Positions 26,885 to 35,121 of a DNA stretch of 64,000 nucleotides are shown here, piece after piece. The DNA is from Tessaracoccus sp. (GTDB lineage: Bacteria; Actinomycetota; Actinomycetes; Propionibacteriales; Propionibacteriaceae): the NCBI RefSeq assembly GCF_016714275.1, contig NZ_JADJNP010000001.1, positions 310,001 through 374,000 of the forward strand. Reading direction: 5' to 3'. Made by a program: the position numbers and the translations under genes. Numbering within the stretch: position 1 is the stretch's first letter; every line of letters begins with the position of its first letter. The notes below the pieces were generated by a model that worked only from the letters and a program-made list of their open reading frames with translations, was not told the DNA's origin and did no database searches.

Positions 26885-27628
26885 ATGGACGAGACCTACA
26901 CACCTGAGATCATCATGGACAGGGAGTCCTCCACGCCCTTGTATGAACAGATCGCCCGGCCGATCGAGGCCGCGATCCTCTCCGGTGAGCTGCCGGCGGG
27001 CGCCCTCATCGAGGACGAGGTCTCGATGGCCATGCGTCTCGACGTCGCGCGCCCCACCGCGCGCCGCGCGCTGCAGGAACTGGCGAACAAGGGCCTGCTG
27101 ACGCGACGCCGCGGCGTCGGCACTCGCGTCACCCCGCCCCATGTACACCGTCCCATGAAGCTCTCGTCCCTCAACGAGGACCTCGCGCTCGCCGGCTTCA
27201 CCCCCACCACGAAGGTCCTGGGCTACGGCGTACGCGAAGCGACGGCCGAGGAGGCGAGCGAGCTCGACATCAAGGCGGGCGACGGCATCCTCGACGTCAA
27301 GCGCCTCCGCTATGCCGACGACCACCCGCTCGCCGTCCTCACCAACCTGATCCCGCTCGACATCGCGCCGTCCTGGCAGGACCTGGGCGCCAACGGCCTG
27401 TATCACTGCCTGCGCGAGCACGGCGTCGACATCGCCGCCGCCAGCCAGCAGATCGGCGCCCGCGGCGCGACCGCCGAGGAGGCCGAGCTCCTCGGGGAGC
27501 ACCCTGGCGCCCCGCTGCTGACGATGCACCGCGTCGGACGCACCGCCGAGGGCCGTGTCGTCGAGGTGGGAACGCACGTCTACCGCCCCAGCCTCTACTC
27601 CTTCCGGTTCTCCCTCTTCACGTCCTGA
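26885..27628 (+). CDS. GntR-family regulator with UTRA domain (putative iol repressor)
   Basis: This 247-residue protein has an N-terminal winged helix (PLYEQIARPIEAAILSGELP, then RPTARRALQELANKGLLTRRRGVGTRV) and a C-terminal UTRA-type effector domain (about 90-240) ending VYRPSLYSFRFSLF. This is the HutC subfamily. It is divergent from iolCBD. Three related dyads mark a regulon of at least iolCBD, gntR itself, the transaldolase-FNT unit and the dehydrogenase. The effector is probably a phosphorylated deoxy-keto-gluconate, as for other iol repressors; this is inference. Confidence 0.9.
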   Translation: MDETYTPEIIMDRESSTPLYEQIARPIEAAILSGELPAGALIEDEVSMAMRLDVARPTARRALQELANKGLLTRRRGVGTRVTPPHVHRPMKLSSLNEDLALAGFTPTTKVLGYGVREATAEEASELDIKAGDGILDVKRLRYADDHPLAVLTNLIPLDIAPSWQDLGANGLYHCLREHGVDIAAASQQIGARGATAEEAELLGEHPGAPLLTMHRVGRTAEGRVVEVGTHVYRPSLYSFRFSLFTS

Positions 27629-27668
27629 GCCAGCCTCCACCCGCCTTCAGCGGCCGAAAACCGACGCT

Positions 27669-27717
27669 CATTTGTTCTAACATTAGGTTGACACGTGAGC
27701 CCAAGGTGGGGTGTAAT
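27669..27717 (+). promoter_or_regulatory. GntR operator and promoter of the transaldolase-family gene
   Basis: The dyad CATTTGTTCTAACATTAGG (27669-27687) directly abuts a -35 TTGACA (27688-27693). An 18-base spacer and a -10 TGTAAT (27712-27717) follow. This is a well-formed vegetative promoter under likely GntR control. Confidence 0.75.
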
Positions 27718-27767
27718 GGGTGACGAATCGCGGCGTTGCGGCCGCCATGTAAATACAGGAGCACCCG

Positions 27768-28847
27768 ATGGCTGACATCACCTACACCCCCGGCCCGCTG
27801 CTTGACGCGGCGCAGACCACGCCAACCGCGCTGTGGAACGACTCGTCCGACCTCGCGGAGCTGAAGCAGTCGATCTCCTTCGGCGGGGTCGGCGCGACCT
27901 GCAACCCGGTGATCGCGTACACCACGATCTCCAAGAACCTCGACGTATGGAAGCCTCGGATCCAGGCCATCGCCGACGCCAACCCCACCTGGGGCCTTGC
28001 CGATATCGGCTGGCAGGCCGTCAAGGACATGTCGATCGAGGCCGCGCAGCTGCTCGAGCCGATCTTCGACGAGCACAAGGGCCGCAACGGCCGCCTTTCG
28101 GTACAGACCGACCCCCGCTTCTTCCGCAACGCCAAGGCGCTCGCCGACCAGGCCGAGGAGTTCCACAACCTCGCCAAGAACATCGTGGTGAAGATCCCCG
28201 CGACCAAGACCGGCCTCGAGGCCATCGAGGACGCCACCTCCCGCGGCGTCTCCATCAACGTCACCGTTTCCTTCTCCGTGCCGCAGGCCGTGCAGGCCGC
28301 CGAGGCCATCGAGCGGGGCCTGAAGGCCCGCGAGGCCGCAGGCCACGACGTCTCCGAGATGGGCCCCGTTGTCACCATCATGGGCGGCCGGCTCGACGAC
28401 TGGCTGAAGCACGTCGTCGCCCGCGACAAGGTCTTCATCGATCCTTCCGCGCTCGAATGGGCCGGCGTCGCGTGCATGAAGCGCGCCTACCAGGTGTTCC
28501 AGGAGCGCGGCTACCGCTCGCGCGTCCTCTCCGCCGCCTTCCGCAACGTGATGCAGTGGTCGGAACTCGTCGGCGGCGACGTCGTCGTCTCCCCGCCCTT
28601 CGGCTGGCAGAAGATCATCCAGGGCTCCGACTACGTCGTCGAGCCGAAGATCGACGTGCCGGTGCGTGAGGACTACATCGAGCAGCTGAACCGCCTCGAG
28701 GACTTCCGCCGCGCCTACGAGGTCGACGGCATGACGGAAGAGGAGTTCGAGAGCTTCGGCCCCACCCGCAAGACGCTGCGCCAGTTCCTGCAGGCCGACG
28801 CCGACCTCGACCAGCTGGTCGCCGACATCCTCGTCCCCGCTCCCTGA
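27768..28847 (+). CDS. Transaldolase-family protein in the iol regulon
   Basis: This 359-residue class I TIM barrel has the transaldolase-family elements GVGATCNPVIAYTTI (strand 1, TNP-like) and NIVVKIPATKTGLEAIE, where the Lys of KIPAT is the Schiff-base residue. Further conserved segments are SINVTVSFSVPQ and VVSPPFGWQKI. It lies directly behind a GntR operator shared with iolCBD. A housekeeping transaldolase would not need this control. Because no IolJ is present, it is a candidate class I aldolase for 2-deoxy-5-keto-gluconate-6-phosphate, giving DHAP and malonic semialdehyde. That role is inference; ordinary transaldolase activity is the alternative. Confidence 0.82.
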   Translation: MADITYTPGPLLDAAQTTPTALWNDSSDLAELKQSISFGGVGATCNPVIAYTTISKNLDVWKPRIQAIADANPTWGLADIGWQAVKDMSIEAAQLLEPIFDEHKGRNGRLSVQTDPRFFRNAKALADQAEEFHNLAKNIVVKIPATKTGLEAIEDATSRGVSINVTVSFSVPQAVQAAEAIERGLKAREAAGHDVSEMGPVVTIMGGRLDDWLKHVVARDKVFIDPSALEWAGVACMKRAYQVFQERGYRSRVLSAAFRNVMQWSELVGGDVVVSPPFGWQKIIQGSDYVVEPKIDVPVREDYIEQLNRLEDFRRAYEVDGMTEEEFESFGPTRKTLRQFLQADADLDQLVADILVPAP

Positions 28848-28857
28848 CAGGGTCACC

Positions 28858-28930
28858 CGAACACAGATCTCTCCATGTGGCGCGCCAGGCCATATAGACC
28901 TGGCCCTCCGCATGGAGAGATCTGTGTTCG
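28858..28930. repeat. Perfect 20-base inverted repeat between transaldolase and FNT genes
   Basis: Arms CGAACACAGATCTCTCCATG (28858-28877) and its exact complement (28911-28930) enclose a 33-base loop, which holds a second short stem CCAGG/CCTGG. No T-run follows, so it is not a typical terminator. It could be an mRNA-processing or partial-termination hairpin setting the ratio of the two genes, or a miniature inserted element. Confidence 0.8.
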
Positions 28931-29000
28931 CGCAGGTAGGGTTCTCCTCACCAACGCCGACAGCCGGTCTCACCGGCAGCCCTCCGACGACAGGAGCCCC

Positions 29001-29867
29001 ATGGGCAAAGACATGGGACACATCTTCCCGGGCAAGGAGTTCATCGAGACGACGCTCGATGCGCTGCATGTCAAGGACGACATGTCGCGCAAGGCGACCA
29101 TCCCTTATCTGCAGCGCGCGGCGATGGCGGGCATCCTCATCGGCGTGTTCTACGGGGCCTACTTCACGACGGTCTCGGTCTTCGCGGGCATCAGCGCCGG
29201 CGACACCTCGCTCGTCGGACTGGGCAAGGTCGCCGGCTCGCTCGTGTTCGGCTGGGCGCTGATCTTCATCTATTACACGAAGTCAGAGCTGTTGACGTCG
29301 AACATGATGGTCGTGACCATCGGGCGCTACTACCGTGAGATCACCTGGGGGCGCGGGTTCACCATCATGGGCCTCTGCTACCTGGGCAATGCGCTCGGCG
29401 GCCTGCTCCTCGCGGTGTTCGTGAAGTTCTCGACGCTGGCCACCGGTCCCGTGATGGAACAGATGCTGCACTCCGCCGAGGTGAAACTCGCCTACGTCTC
29501 CGCAGGCCCCTCCGGATGGGGCGACCTTTTCGTGCGCGCCATCCTCTGCAACTTCATGATCAACGTCGCGATGCTGCTGGTCTACAACGGCTACGTGAAG
29601 GCCGACTTCGCCAAGATGTGTGCCATGCTCTCCGCGGTCTTCATCTTCGCCTTCCTGGGTCTCGAGCACTCCGTTGCCAACACGGTGCTCTTCCTGATGG
29701 TCGGGTTGCGAGAGGGCATCGATGTCGGCCTTGCGCTCGGCAACGTCGGCATCGCGCTGGCGGGCAACTTCGTCGGCGGCGGCCTCCTGATCGGCGCCTA
29801 CTACGCCTACGTGAACGACTCCAAGCGTCACCTCCACGAGGAGACCGAGGAGCTCAACGTCCCCTGA
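29001..29867 (+). CDS. Formate/nitrite transporter (FNT) family channel
   Basis: This 288-residue protein has about six hydrophobic segments and the FNT hallmark FLGLEHSVANT, with the central His of the selectivity pore. TKSELLTSNMM is the other conserved loop. ATG 29001 follows CAGGAG. It has no promoter of its own apart from the hairpin at 28858, so it is probably transcribed with the transaldolase-family gene. FNT channels pass small monocarboxylates (formate, nitrite, lactate, hydrosulfide). Here a C3 acid from inositol breakdown is the contextual guess. Confidence 0.88.
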   Translation: MGKDMGHIFPGKEFIETTLDALHVKDDMSRKATIPYLQRAAMAGILIGVFYGAYFTTVSVFAGISAGDTSLVGLGKVAGSLVFGWALIFIYYTKSELLTSNMMVVTIGRYYREITWGRGFTIMGLCYLGNALGGLLLAVFVKFSTLATGPVMEQMLHSAEVKLAYVSAGPSGWGDLFVRAILCNFMINVAMLLVYNGYVKADFAKMCAMLSAVFIFAFLGLEHSVANTVLFLMVGLREGIDVGLALGNVGIALAGNFVGGGLLIGAYYAYVNDSKRHLHEETEELNVP

Positions 29868-29880
29868 GCAGTCGGGCCCT

Positions 29881-31005
29881 TCAGAGCGACATGACGACGA
29901 CGCCACGGCCCTTCATCGAGCCGTCCCGGAGGCGCGCGTAGCCCTTGTTCACGTCGTCGAGGCTAAAGGTCTGGTTCACGACGTCGTCCACGTTGATCGC
30001 GCCGGTAGCGGCCATGTCGATCACCGCTGGCAGGTCGACGCGCGTGCGGGCGCCGTACGAGCCGATGATTGTCTGACTACGCCGAACGGTGCGGTTGATC
30101 TCGACCTCCGCCTTCTGGACGCCAGAGCCCAGCCCGATCGGCACCATCCGTCCGCCGTCGGCCAGCACGTCGAGCGCGGTCGTCCAGGTCTGCGGCCGGC
30201 CGAGCGCCTCGAACGAGACGTCGACGCCGACGCCGTCGGTCAGTGCGAAGACGCGCGCGCGGGCGTCCTCCCGCGAGCTGTTGATCACGTCGGTTGCGCC
30301 GAGTTCCTGCGCGGCCTCAAGCTTGGCGTCGTCGACGTCGATGGCGATCACTTGACGCGCGCCCATGGTCCTCGCGAACTCGATGATCATGGAGCCGACG
30401 CCGCCTGTCGCGACCACGGCTACGGTCTCGCCGTAGCGGAGATCGGCGCCGCGACGGACGGCGCCGTAGGCGGTCATGGCTGCACAGCCCAGGATCGCGG
30501 CGTTGGCCACGTCGAGGCCCTCCGGAACCGGGGCCACCGAGGTGGCTGGCACGACGCAGTACTCGGCGAGGCCGCCCATGGAGTACATCCAGATGGGATT
30601 GCCGTCGAGGTCGGCCAGGCGGGTCTCACCGTCGTAGAGGACGCCCTTGAGCCGGTTGAGCGCGAAGAATGGCGCGCAGAGGTCGTCACGGCCGGCGCGG
30701 CACGCGCGGCACTGGCCGCAGGGCATCAGGAACGCGGCGGCAGCGCGCATCCCCACTTCAAGGCCAGGGACCGTGGTTCCCGTGCCGATCTCGACGATCG
30801 TTCCCGCGACCTCGTGGCCCAGCACGCAGGGGGAGGGAAAGGCTATGTGCCCGCCGATCACGTGCAGGTCGGAGTGGCAGAGGCCACAGGCACTGACCTT
30901 GAGCAGGACCTCGTTGACCCGGGGACGAGGGGTCCGGATGGTCTCGACCTCCAGCTCCCCACCTGGCGTACGCAGCACTGCAGCTCGCATGGTGTCAGGA
31001 ATCAT
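29881..31005 (-). CDS. Zinc-dependent alcohol dehydrogenase (MDR family) in the iol regulon
   Basis: This 374-residue medium-chain dehydrogenase has the catalytic-zinc region CGLCHSDLHVIGG and GHEVAG, a structural-zinc loop CGQCRACRAGRDDLC with four Cys, and the NAD motif VVATGGVGSMIIEFA. AAGGAG precedes ATG 31005 by about 6 bases. A GntR dyad overlaps its leader. Given the lack of iolA in the window, reduction of malonic semialdehyde to 3-hydroxypropionate is an attractive but unproven role. Any other alcohol/aldehyde interconversion is possible. Confidence 0.88.
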   Translation of the reverse strand: MIPDTMRAAVLRTPGGELEVETIRTPRPRVNEVLLKVSACGLCHSDLHVIGGHIAFPSPCVLGHEVAGTIVEIGTGTTVPGLEVGMRAAAAFLMPCGQCRACRAGRDDLCAPFFALNRLKGVLYDGETRLADLDGNPIWMYSMGGLAEYCVVPATSVAPVPEGLDVANAAILGCAAMTAYGAVRRGADLRYGETVAVVATGGVGSMIIEFARTMGARQVIAIDVDDAKLEAAQELGATDVINSSREDARARVFALTDGVGVDVSFEALGRPQTWTTALDVLADGGRMVPIGLGSGVQKAEVEINRTVRRSQTIIGSYGARTRVDLPAVIDMAATGAINVDDVVNQTFSLDDVNKGYARLRDGSMKGRGVVVMSL

Positions 31006-31014
31006 TTCATCTCC

Positions 31015-31034
31015 TTATTTGTACTGACATATGA
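31015..31034. promoter_or_regulatory. GntR operator in the dehydrogenase leader
   Basis: TATTTGTACTGACATATG lies 10-28 bases before the start codon at 31005 (minus strand). It matches the dyads at 26781 and 27669. Its position suggests it blocks initiation or overlaps the -10. Confidence 0.7.
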
Positions 31035-31134
31035 ACGCTATCTGGCCAGGTACTGCGTCGCATCATTGGGGTGACTTAAGCTCCTTGATAGCACATTTGA
31101 AGGATGGTCCGACGGCCGTGCAGAACGACCGCCG

Positions 31135-32433
31135 ATGGTCATAAGATGGTTACTCGTGTCTACCCCCGGTACCGTGCCCTCCCCCATCCCTCCCGACGCC
31201 CGCCGCGCGCGCTGGGCTGTCTCGATGATCTTCTTCCTCAACGGGGCATCGTTCTGCGCGATCCTGCCCCGCTACCCGGAGATGGTGGAGCAGATCGGAC
31301 TGAGCAACGCGGCGTTCGGACTGGCCGTCGGCTTCGGACCCGTCGGCGGTCTCCTCGCCGGCCTGCTGGCGGCGCCGTTGATGGCACGCTGGGGCTCAGG
31401 ACGCGCCGCCGTCACCATGCAGGTGGTCGCTTCCACGTCGCACGTCCTCATCTACACCGCGGGGAGCTGGCTCTGGCTCGCCCTCTCGCTGTTCCTCGCC
31501 AGTGCCGCGGACGCCATCACCGACATCTCCATGAATGCGCACGGCATGAGGGTCGAGCGCCGGTACCGCCGCTCGATCATGAACAGCTACCACGGCTGGT
31601 GGTCGCTCGGGGCCGTTTCGGGTGGCATCCTCGGCGCCTCGGCCGCACAGGTCGGGATACCCCTGTGGCTGCAAGGAGCCCTCGGCATCGTGGTCTTCGG
31701 CACCCTCGCCGTCGCCTCCTACCGATTCATGCTGCCCGGGCACGACTCAACCGAGCGAGAAGTGGCCTCGGCCTCCCCCGCGTCCGGGGCCGACGTCCCT
31801 GGCCCGAGCCGCGCCCGAGGCGTCCGCCGTCGGCTGCTGGCCGGCAACAGCGGGCGAGGCCTGCTCCTGATCCTCGCCCTCGGAGCGGTGCTCATCTTCG
31901 CAGGAGCTACGGAGGACGCGGGCGGCACCTGGGGAGCCCTCTTCATGACGCGGACCTTCGACTCGACGCCGTTCGTGGCGGGTCTCGCGTTCGTCGCCCT
32001 GCAGGGGGCGCAGACGATCGGGCGCTTCACCGGCGACGCCGTCGTCGACCGCCTCGGCGACCGCCGCACAGCTCAATACGGCGCTCTCCTCAGCGCCGCC
32101 GGGATGTCGTTTGCGCTGCTCGTGCCGCATCCGGCGACGGCGCTGGTCGGCTTCGCGTGCGCCGGCCTCGGTGTCGCCACGTTGTTCCCCGCCGCCTTTC
32201 GCGCCGCCGACGACATGGAAGGCGTCGCCCACGGCGTCGGCATCACGTTGGTGGGCTGGCTCGCGCGTGTCGGCTTCTTCGTGACGCCGCCCATCGTCGG
32301 GGCGCTGGCCGACGTCTTCACGCTTCGCTATGCGCTCTGGCTGGTGCCGGTGTACGCACTGGGCATCCTCCTGTTCTCCCCGGCCCTGGAGCACAACCCC
32401 CGGCGGGGCGCAGGCCCAGCCTTCAGGAGTTGA
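31135..32433 (+). CDS. MFS transporter (YbjJ-like)
   Basis: This 432-residue protein has about 12 hydrophobic segments. An N-terminal FFLNGASFCAILPRYPEM segment and the loop APLMARWGSGRA are typical of the YbjJ/fucose-permease-like MFS branch. No convincing SD precedes ATG 31135 or GTG 31156, so the start is uncertain; leaderless translation is possible. Its 3' end overlaps the convergent 32423 gene by 11 bases. Substrate unknown; it may be a sugar or drug exporter. Confidence 0.8.
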   Translation: MVIRWLLVSTPGTVPSPIPPDARRARWAVSMIFFLNGASFCAILPRYPEMVEQIGLSNAAFGLAVGFGPVGGLLAGLLAAPLMARWGSGRAAVTMQVVASTSHVLIYTAGSWLWLALSLFLASAADAITDISMNAHGMRVERRYRRSIMNSYHGWWSLGAVSGGILGASAAQVGIPLWLQGALGIVVFGTLAVASYRFMLPGHDSTEREVASASPASGADVPGPSRARGVRRRLLAGNSGRGLLLILALGAVLIFAGATEDAGGTWGALFMTRTFDSTPFVAGLAFVALQGAQTIGRFTGDAVVDRLGDRRTAQYGALLSAAGMSFALLVPHPATALVGFACAGLGVATLFPAAFRAADDMEGVAHGVGITLVGWLARVGFFVTPPIVGALADVFTLRYALWLVPVYALGILLFSPALEHNPRRGAGPAFRS

Positions 32434-33478
32434 TGTAGCGCAGGGAATCGGCGGCCTGGCCGACCGCCTCGTCGCCGAGCAGGTCGGCCACGGCAGCGTG
32501 GGCGTCCACTCCGGCGGCCTCGTTTCCGCTCACGTACAGCCAGTCGCCGCGCCCGGAGCGCTCACCCAGGTCGGCCAGCTCGCGCAGCGCGGCGCCCACG
32601 TGCATCGGCGAGTTCACGAGGCGCAGCGAGGCCAGCGCGCCCGACACCTCGTACCCGCGCAACTCGTCGAGCACCCAAGGTTCTAGCCGCTTGTCGCCGA
32701 GACCCCAGATGAGGTCGATCCCCACCGCCCCGTCGCGAAGGGCCGCGAACACCCCGGCGGCGCCGGAGCCCGTGACCACCGCCACGCCCGGCCTGACGCG
32801 ATGGACGCGGTTCGGATGCGGCATCACCCAGGCGCGGACCTCGTCACCGGCCGCGACGCGATGAAGGAACGCGGCCGCGCGCCGCGGCCAGTCCTGACGC
32901 ATCGTGACCTGCACCTTCACGATGCACCGGCCGCCCCCGTCGCGTCGCGCCTCCGACGCGGTGTAGAGGCGGGGTGTGATGCGCGGCAGGGCAAGCAGCT
33001 CGGCCGCGTCCAGGGCAGCGACGTCCTCCACGCCGAGCGCACTCAGGTCGAGCACGGACGCGGCAACATGCGCGGCTGTGGCGCGCGCGTACCGCGCAGG
33101 ACGATGCGGCACCGGAGTCGTCCAGTAGCCCACCTCCGCGTCGGTCAGCGCGGGGGCGAGCGACGCGACGCGCGCGGGGTCGTTGCACCACCAGACGTAG
33201 AGCATGTCGCCCACGCCCACCTCCGCGCGCGTGTGGAGCTCGATTTCGACGACCCTGCTGAGCGGCGAGGCGGCGACGGTGCGCGTGTCGATCACCCGGA
33301 AGGACGCCGTTTCGCCTCGCACGATGCGCCGCACGTGACGCCGGTAGGCGGCGAAAGCGCGGTCACGGGGACTGCGCGACGCGGCCGGCAGCCTCACCCA
33401 GACGGCGCGCGCAAGGTCCTTGGCGTGAGAGCCGAGCGCGTCGGCCAGGTGAACCGGCGGACCGTCCAACGTGCTCAA
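32423..33478 (-). CDS. FAD/NAD(P)H reductase-like protein (sulfite/nitric-oxide reductase fold)
   Basis: This 351-residue protein resembles the C-terminal half of CysJ-type diflavin reductases. ITPRLYTASEA matches the FAD-binding R-x-Y-S/T-x-S motif. GVAVVTGSGAAGVFAAL matches the NADP-binding GPGTG region. GDWLYVSGNEAAGVDAHAAVADLL matches the YVCGD segment. The FMN domain is absent. The start is TTG overlapping the MATE stop (TTGA) with GGTGGAG upstream, so it is translationally coupled to the exporter. Behind an iron-box-like site, a ferric-siderophore reductase role is plausible; this is inference. Confidence 0.6.
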   Translation of the reverse strand: MSTLDGPPVHLADALGSHAKDLARAVWVRLPAASRSPRDRAFAAYRRHVRRIVRGETASFRVIDTRTVAASPLSRVVEIELHTRAEVGVGDMLYVWWCNDPARVASLAPALTDAEVGYWTTPVPHRPARYARATAAHVAASVLDLSALGVEDVAALDAAELLALPRITPRLYTASEARRDGGGRCIVKVQVTMRQDWPRRAAAFLHRVAAGDEVRAWVMPHPNRVHRVRPGVAVVTGSGAAGVFAALRDGAVGIDLIWGLGDKRLEPWVLDELRGYEVSGALASLRLVNSPMHVGAALRELADLGERSGRGDWLYVSGNEAAGVDAHAAVADLLGDEAVGQAADSLRYINS

Positions 33479-34890
33479 CGAGACTCCACCGCGACGACTT
33501 CCTTGGGCGCGTGCGCCGGGTCAGGAGGGACATCGACGGTCACGGGTGCGCGGTGCATCCACGACCCGCGCAGCCAGCGCCCGATCATCAAGGCGGCGCG
33601 CAGGGCCTCGTGTCCCGCGAGCGCCCAGAACAGGCCGGGCAGGCCCAGGCTGAGCTGCGACACGAGGAGCCAAGCGAGCGGAAGCAGCACGGCGACGCTC
33701 GCGGCGATCGAGTAGGCCATCGGCACGACGACGTCGCCCGCCGAGCGCAGCGCGCCGTAGATGACGGTCGTCGCCGCCGAGAGGGGGAGCAGCACGACGC
33801 TCACGGCGAGGGCGCCGCGCGCCATGTCGACGATGGCCTCGCGCGCGCCGAAGACCGACAACGTCGGCTCCGCGAAGTACCAGAGCAAGGCCGCGAGCAT
33901 CGCCGAGGCCACGGCGGTCCAGCCTGCCGTGCGCAGCGTCGTGAGCTTTGCCCGACGCACGTCGCGCTCGCCGACGTTCCACCCGACGATGGTCTCGTTG
34001 CCCTGGGCCAGGGCGAGGATCACGCCGGTCACCAGGGCCGTGAGGGTGAGCGCGTAGGATCGGGCGTTGATGGCGTTCGCGCCGAGCACGTTGATGAGCG
34101 AGAGCGTCGCGACGATGGCCAGGTTGTAGGCGCCGTTCTCGAACACGGTCGGGATCGACAGGCGCATCATCGCCCAGAGCGTGCGGCGCGAGGACCCGTC
34201 CCTCGGCGTCGCGCCGCGGAACAGGGTGACCCCCGTGCGGCTACGCAGCAACCACATCAGGATCAGCACGCCGATGCCGCGCACCAGCAGGGAAGGCAAG
34301 GCGGCACCGACGACGCCGAGGTTCAGCACGAGCACGAACACGCCCAACAGCATCACGTCCACGAGGTTCACGACGATCGCGAGCACCAAGATCGCGGGCG
34401 TGCGGCCATAGGCGCGGAGGACGGCGGTCGCAGTCACGATGTAGGCGTTGAAGACGAGGCTCAGTGCGATCACCCACAGGTAGGCAAGGGCGTCGTCGAC
34501 GAGCTCCTCCGGCGTGTTGACGAGACGCAATACCGTCGGGCCTGAGACCACGACGATCAGCGCGAGCCCGACGCCGAGCAGGCTGCCCGCGCGAAGGGCC
34601 GTGCGCGAGCTGCGTGCCGCGTCGCGCTCCTTGCCCGCTCCTAGCTGCTGCGCGACGACGACCAGCGCCCCGATGCTGAACAGCACCGATACGTCGTAGA
34701 CGATGCCGAGCATCTGGTTCGCGGTTGCGACCGCCGCGTTCAGCTCAGGCGAGGCGATGCTCAGCACGATCACATTGCCGAGCGCCGCAAGCAGGGTGAG
34801 CACCGTCACCACAAGCAAGGGCCAGCTCAGGCGCATCAGACTCTTGCGAACGAATCCGGTTCGACTATCTGTCACGGGCACACCCCTCAA
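33475..34890 (-). CDS. MATE-family efflux transporter
   Basis: This 471-residue protein is of the MatE type, with about 12 hydrophobic helices and two related halves (for example NQMLGIVYDVSVLFSIGALVVVAQQLGAG and SLINVLGANAINARSYALTLTALVTGVILALAQGNETIVGW). It is the first gene of a two-gene operon with the reductase-like 32423 gene. The DtxR-like box a few bases before its start suggests iron repression, so siderophore or metal-complex export is a reasonable guess. A plain drug exporter is the alternative. Confidence 0.85.
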   Translation of the reverse strand: MRGVPVTDSRTGFVRKSLMRLSWPLLVVTVLTLLAALGNVIVLSIASPELNAAVATANQMLGIVYDVSVLFSIGALVVVAQQLGAGKERDAARSSRTALRAGSLLGVGLALIVVVSGPTVLRLVNTPEELVDDALAYLWVIALSLVFNAYIVTATAVLRAYGRTPAILVLAIVVNLVDVMLLGVFVLVLNLGVVGAALPSLLVRGIGVLILMWLLRSRTGVTLFRGATPRDGSSRRTLWAMMRLSIPTVFENGAYNLAIVATLSLINVLGANAINARSYALTLTALVTGVILALAQGNETIVGWNVGERDVRRAKLTTLRTAGWTAVASAMLAALLWYFAEPTLSVFGAREAIVDMARGALAVSVVLLPLSAATTVIYGALRSAGDVVVPMAYSIAASVAVLLPLAWLLVSQLSLGLPGLFWALAGHEALRAALMIGRWLRGSWMHRAPVTVDVPPDPAHAPKEVVAVESR

Positions 34891-34893
34891 GTA

Positions 34894-34912
34894 GGAACTT
34901 AGGCTTACCTTA
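34894..34912. promoter_or_regulatory. DtxR/IdeR-like iron box
   Basis: TTAGGCTTACCTTA (34899-34912) matches 12 of 14 positions of the right part of the DtxR consensus (TTAGGCTAACCTAA), with 13 of 19 over the full site. It lies within 25 bases of the MATE start. Confidence 0.4.
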
Positions 34913-35016
34913 CTTATATCTGGCCGGATGCCTTCTCGGATTCCACCACCCCCTTGCCGCCGGGCAGCGCATCCGCGATAATCTGCCGCAGGCGCCCGTC
35001 GGACGCCCGATCACGA

Positions 35017-35091
35017 GGATTGTTACTGCTTCGCAGGCGAGACCTTGGCCACACAGGTAGCTGAGCGTCCCTGCGCGTATGCGGGCTCGCC
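35017..35091 (+). promoter_or_regulatory. RAT antiterminator and overlapping terminator in the bgl leader
   Basis: GGATTGTTACTGC followed by TTCGCAGGCGAGACC (35017-35044) is a textbook ribonucleic antiterminator of the BglG/LicT type. The GGCGAG at its 3' side (35036-35041) can pair with CTCGCC at 35086-35091 to form a competing stem. The PTS start codon lies 30 bases further on. Control by the BglG protein encoded at 37106 is expected. Confidence 0.85.
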
Positions 35092-35121
35092 CGGCTCCAC
35101 TCATCCAAAGGGAGTTGGAAC

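Noticed and set aside
28858..28930. Ordinary rho-independent terminator
   Set aside because: Loop of 33 bases and no T-run; kept as an unexplained inverted repeat instead.
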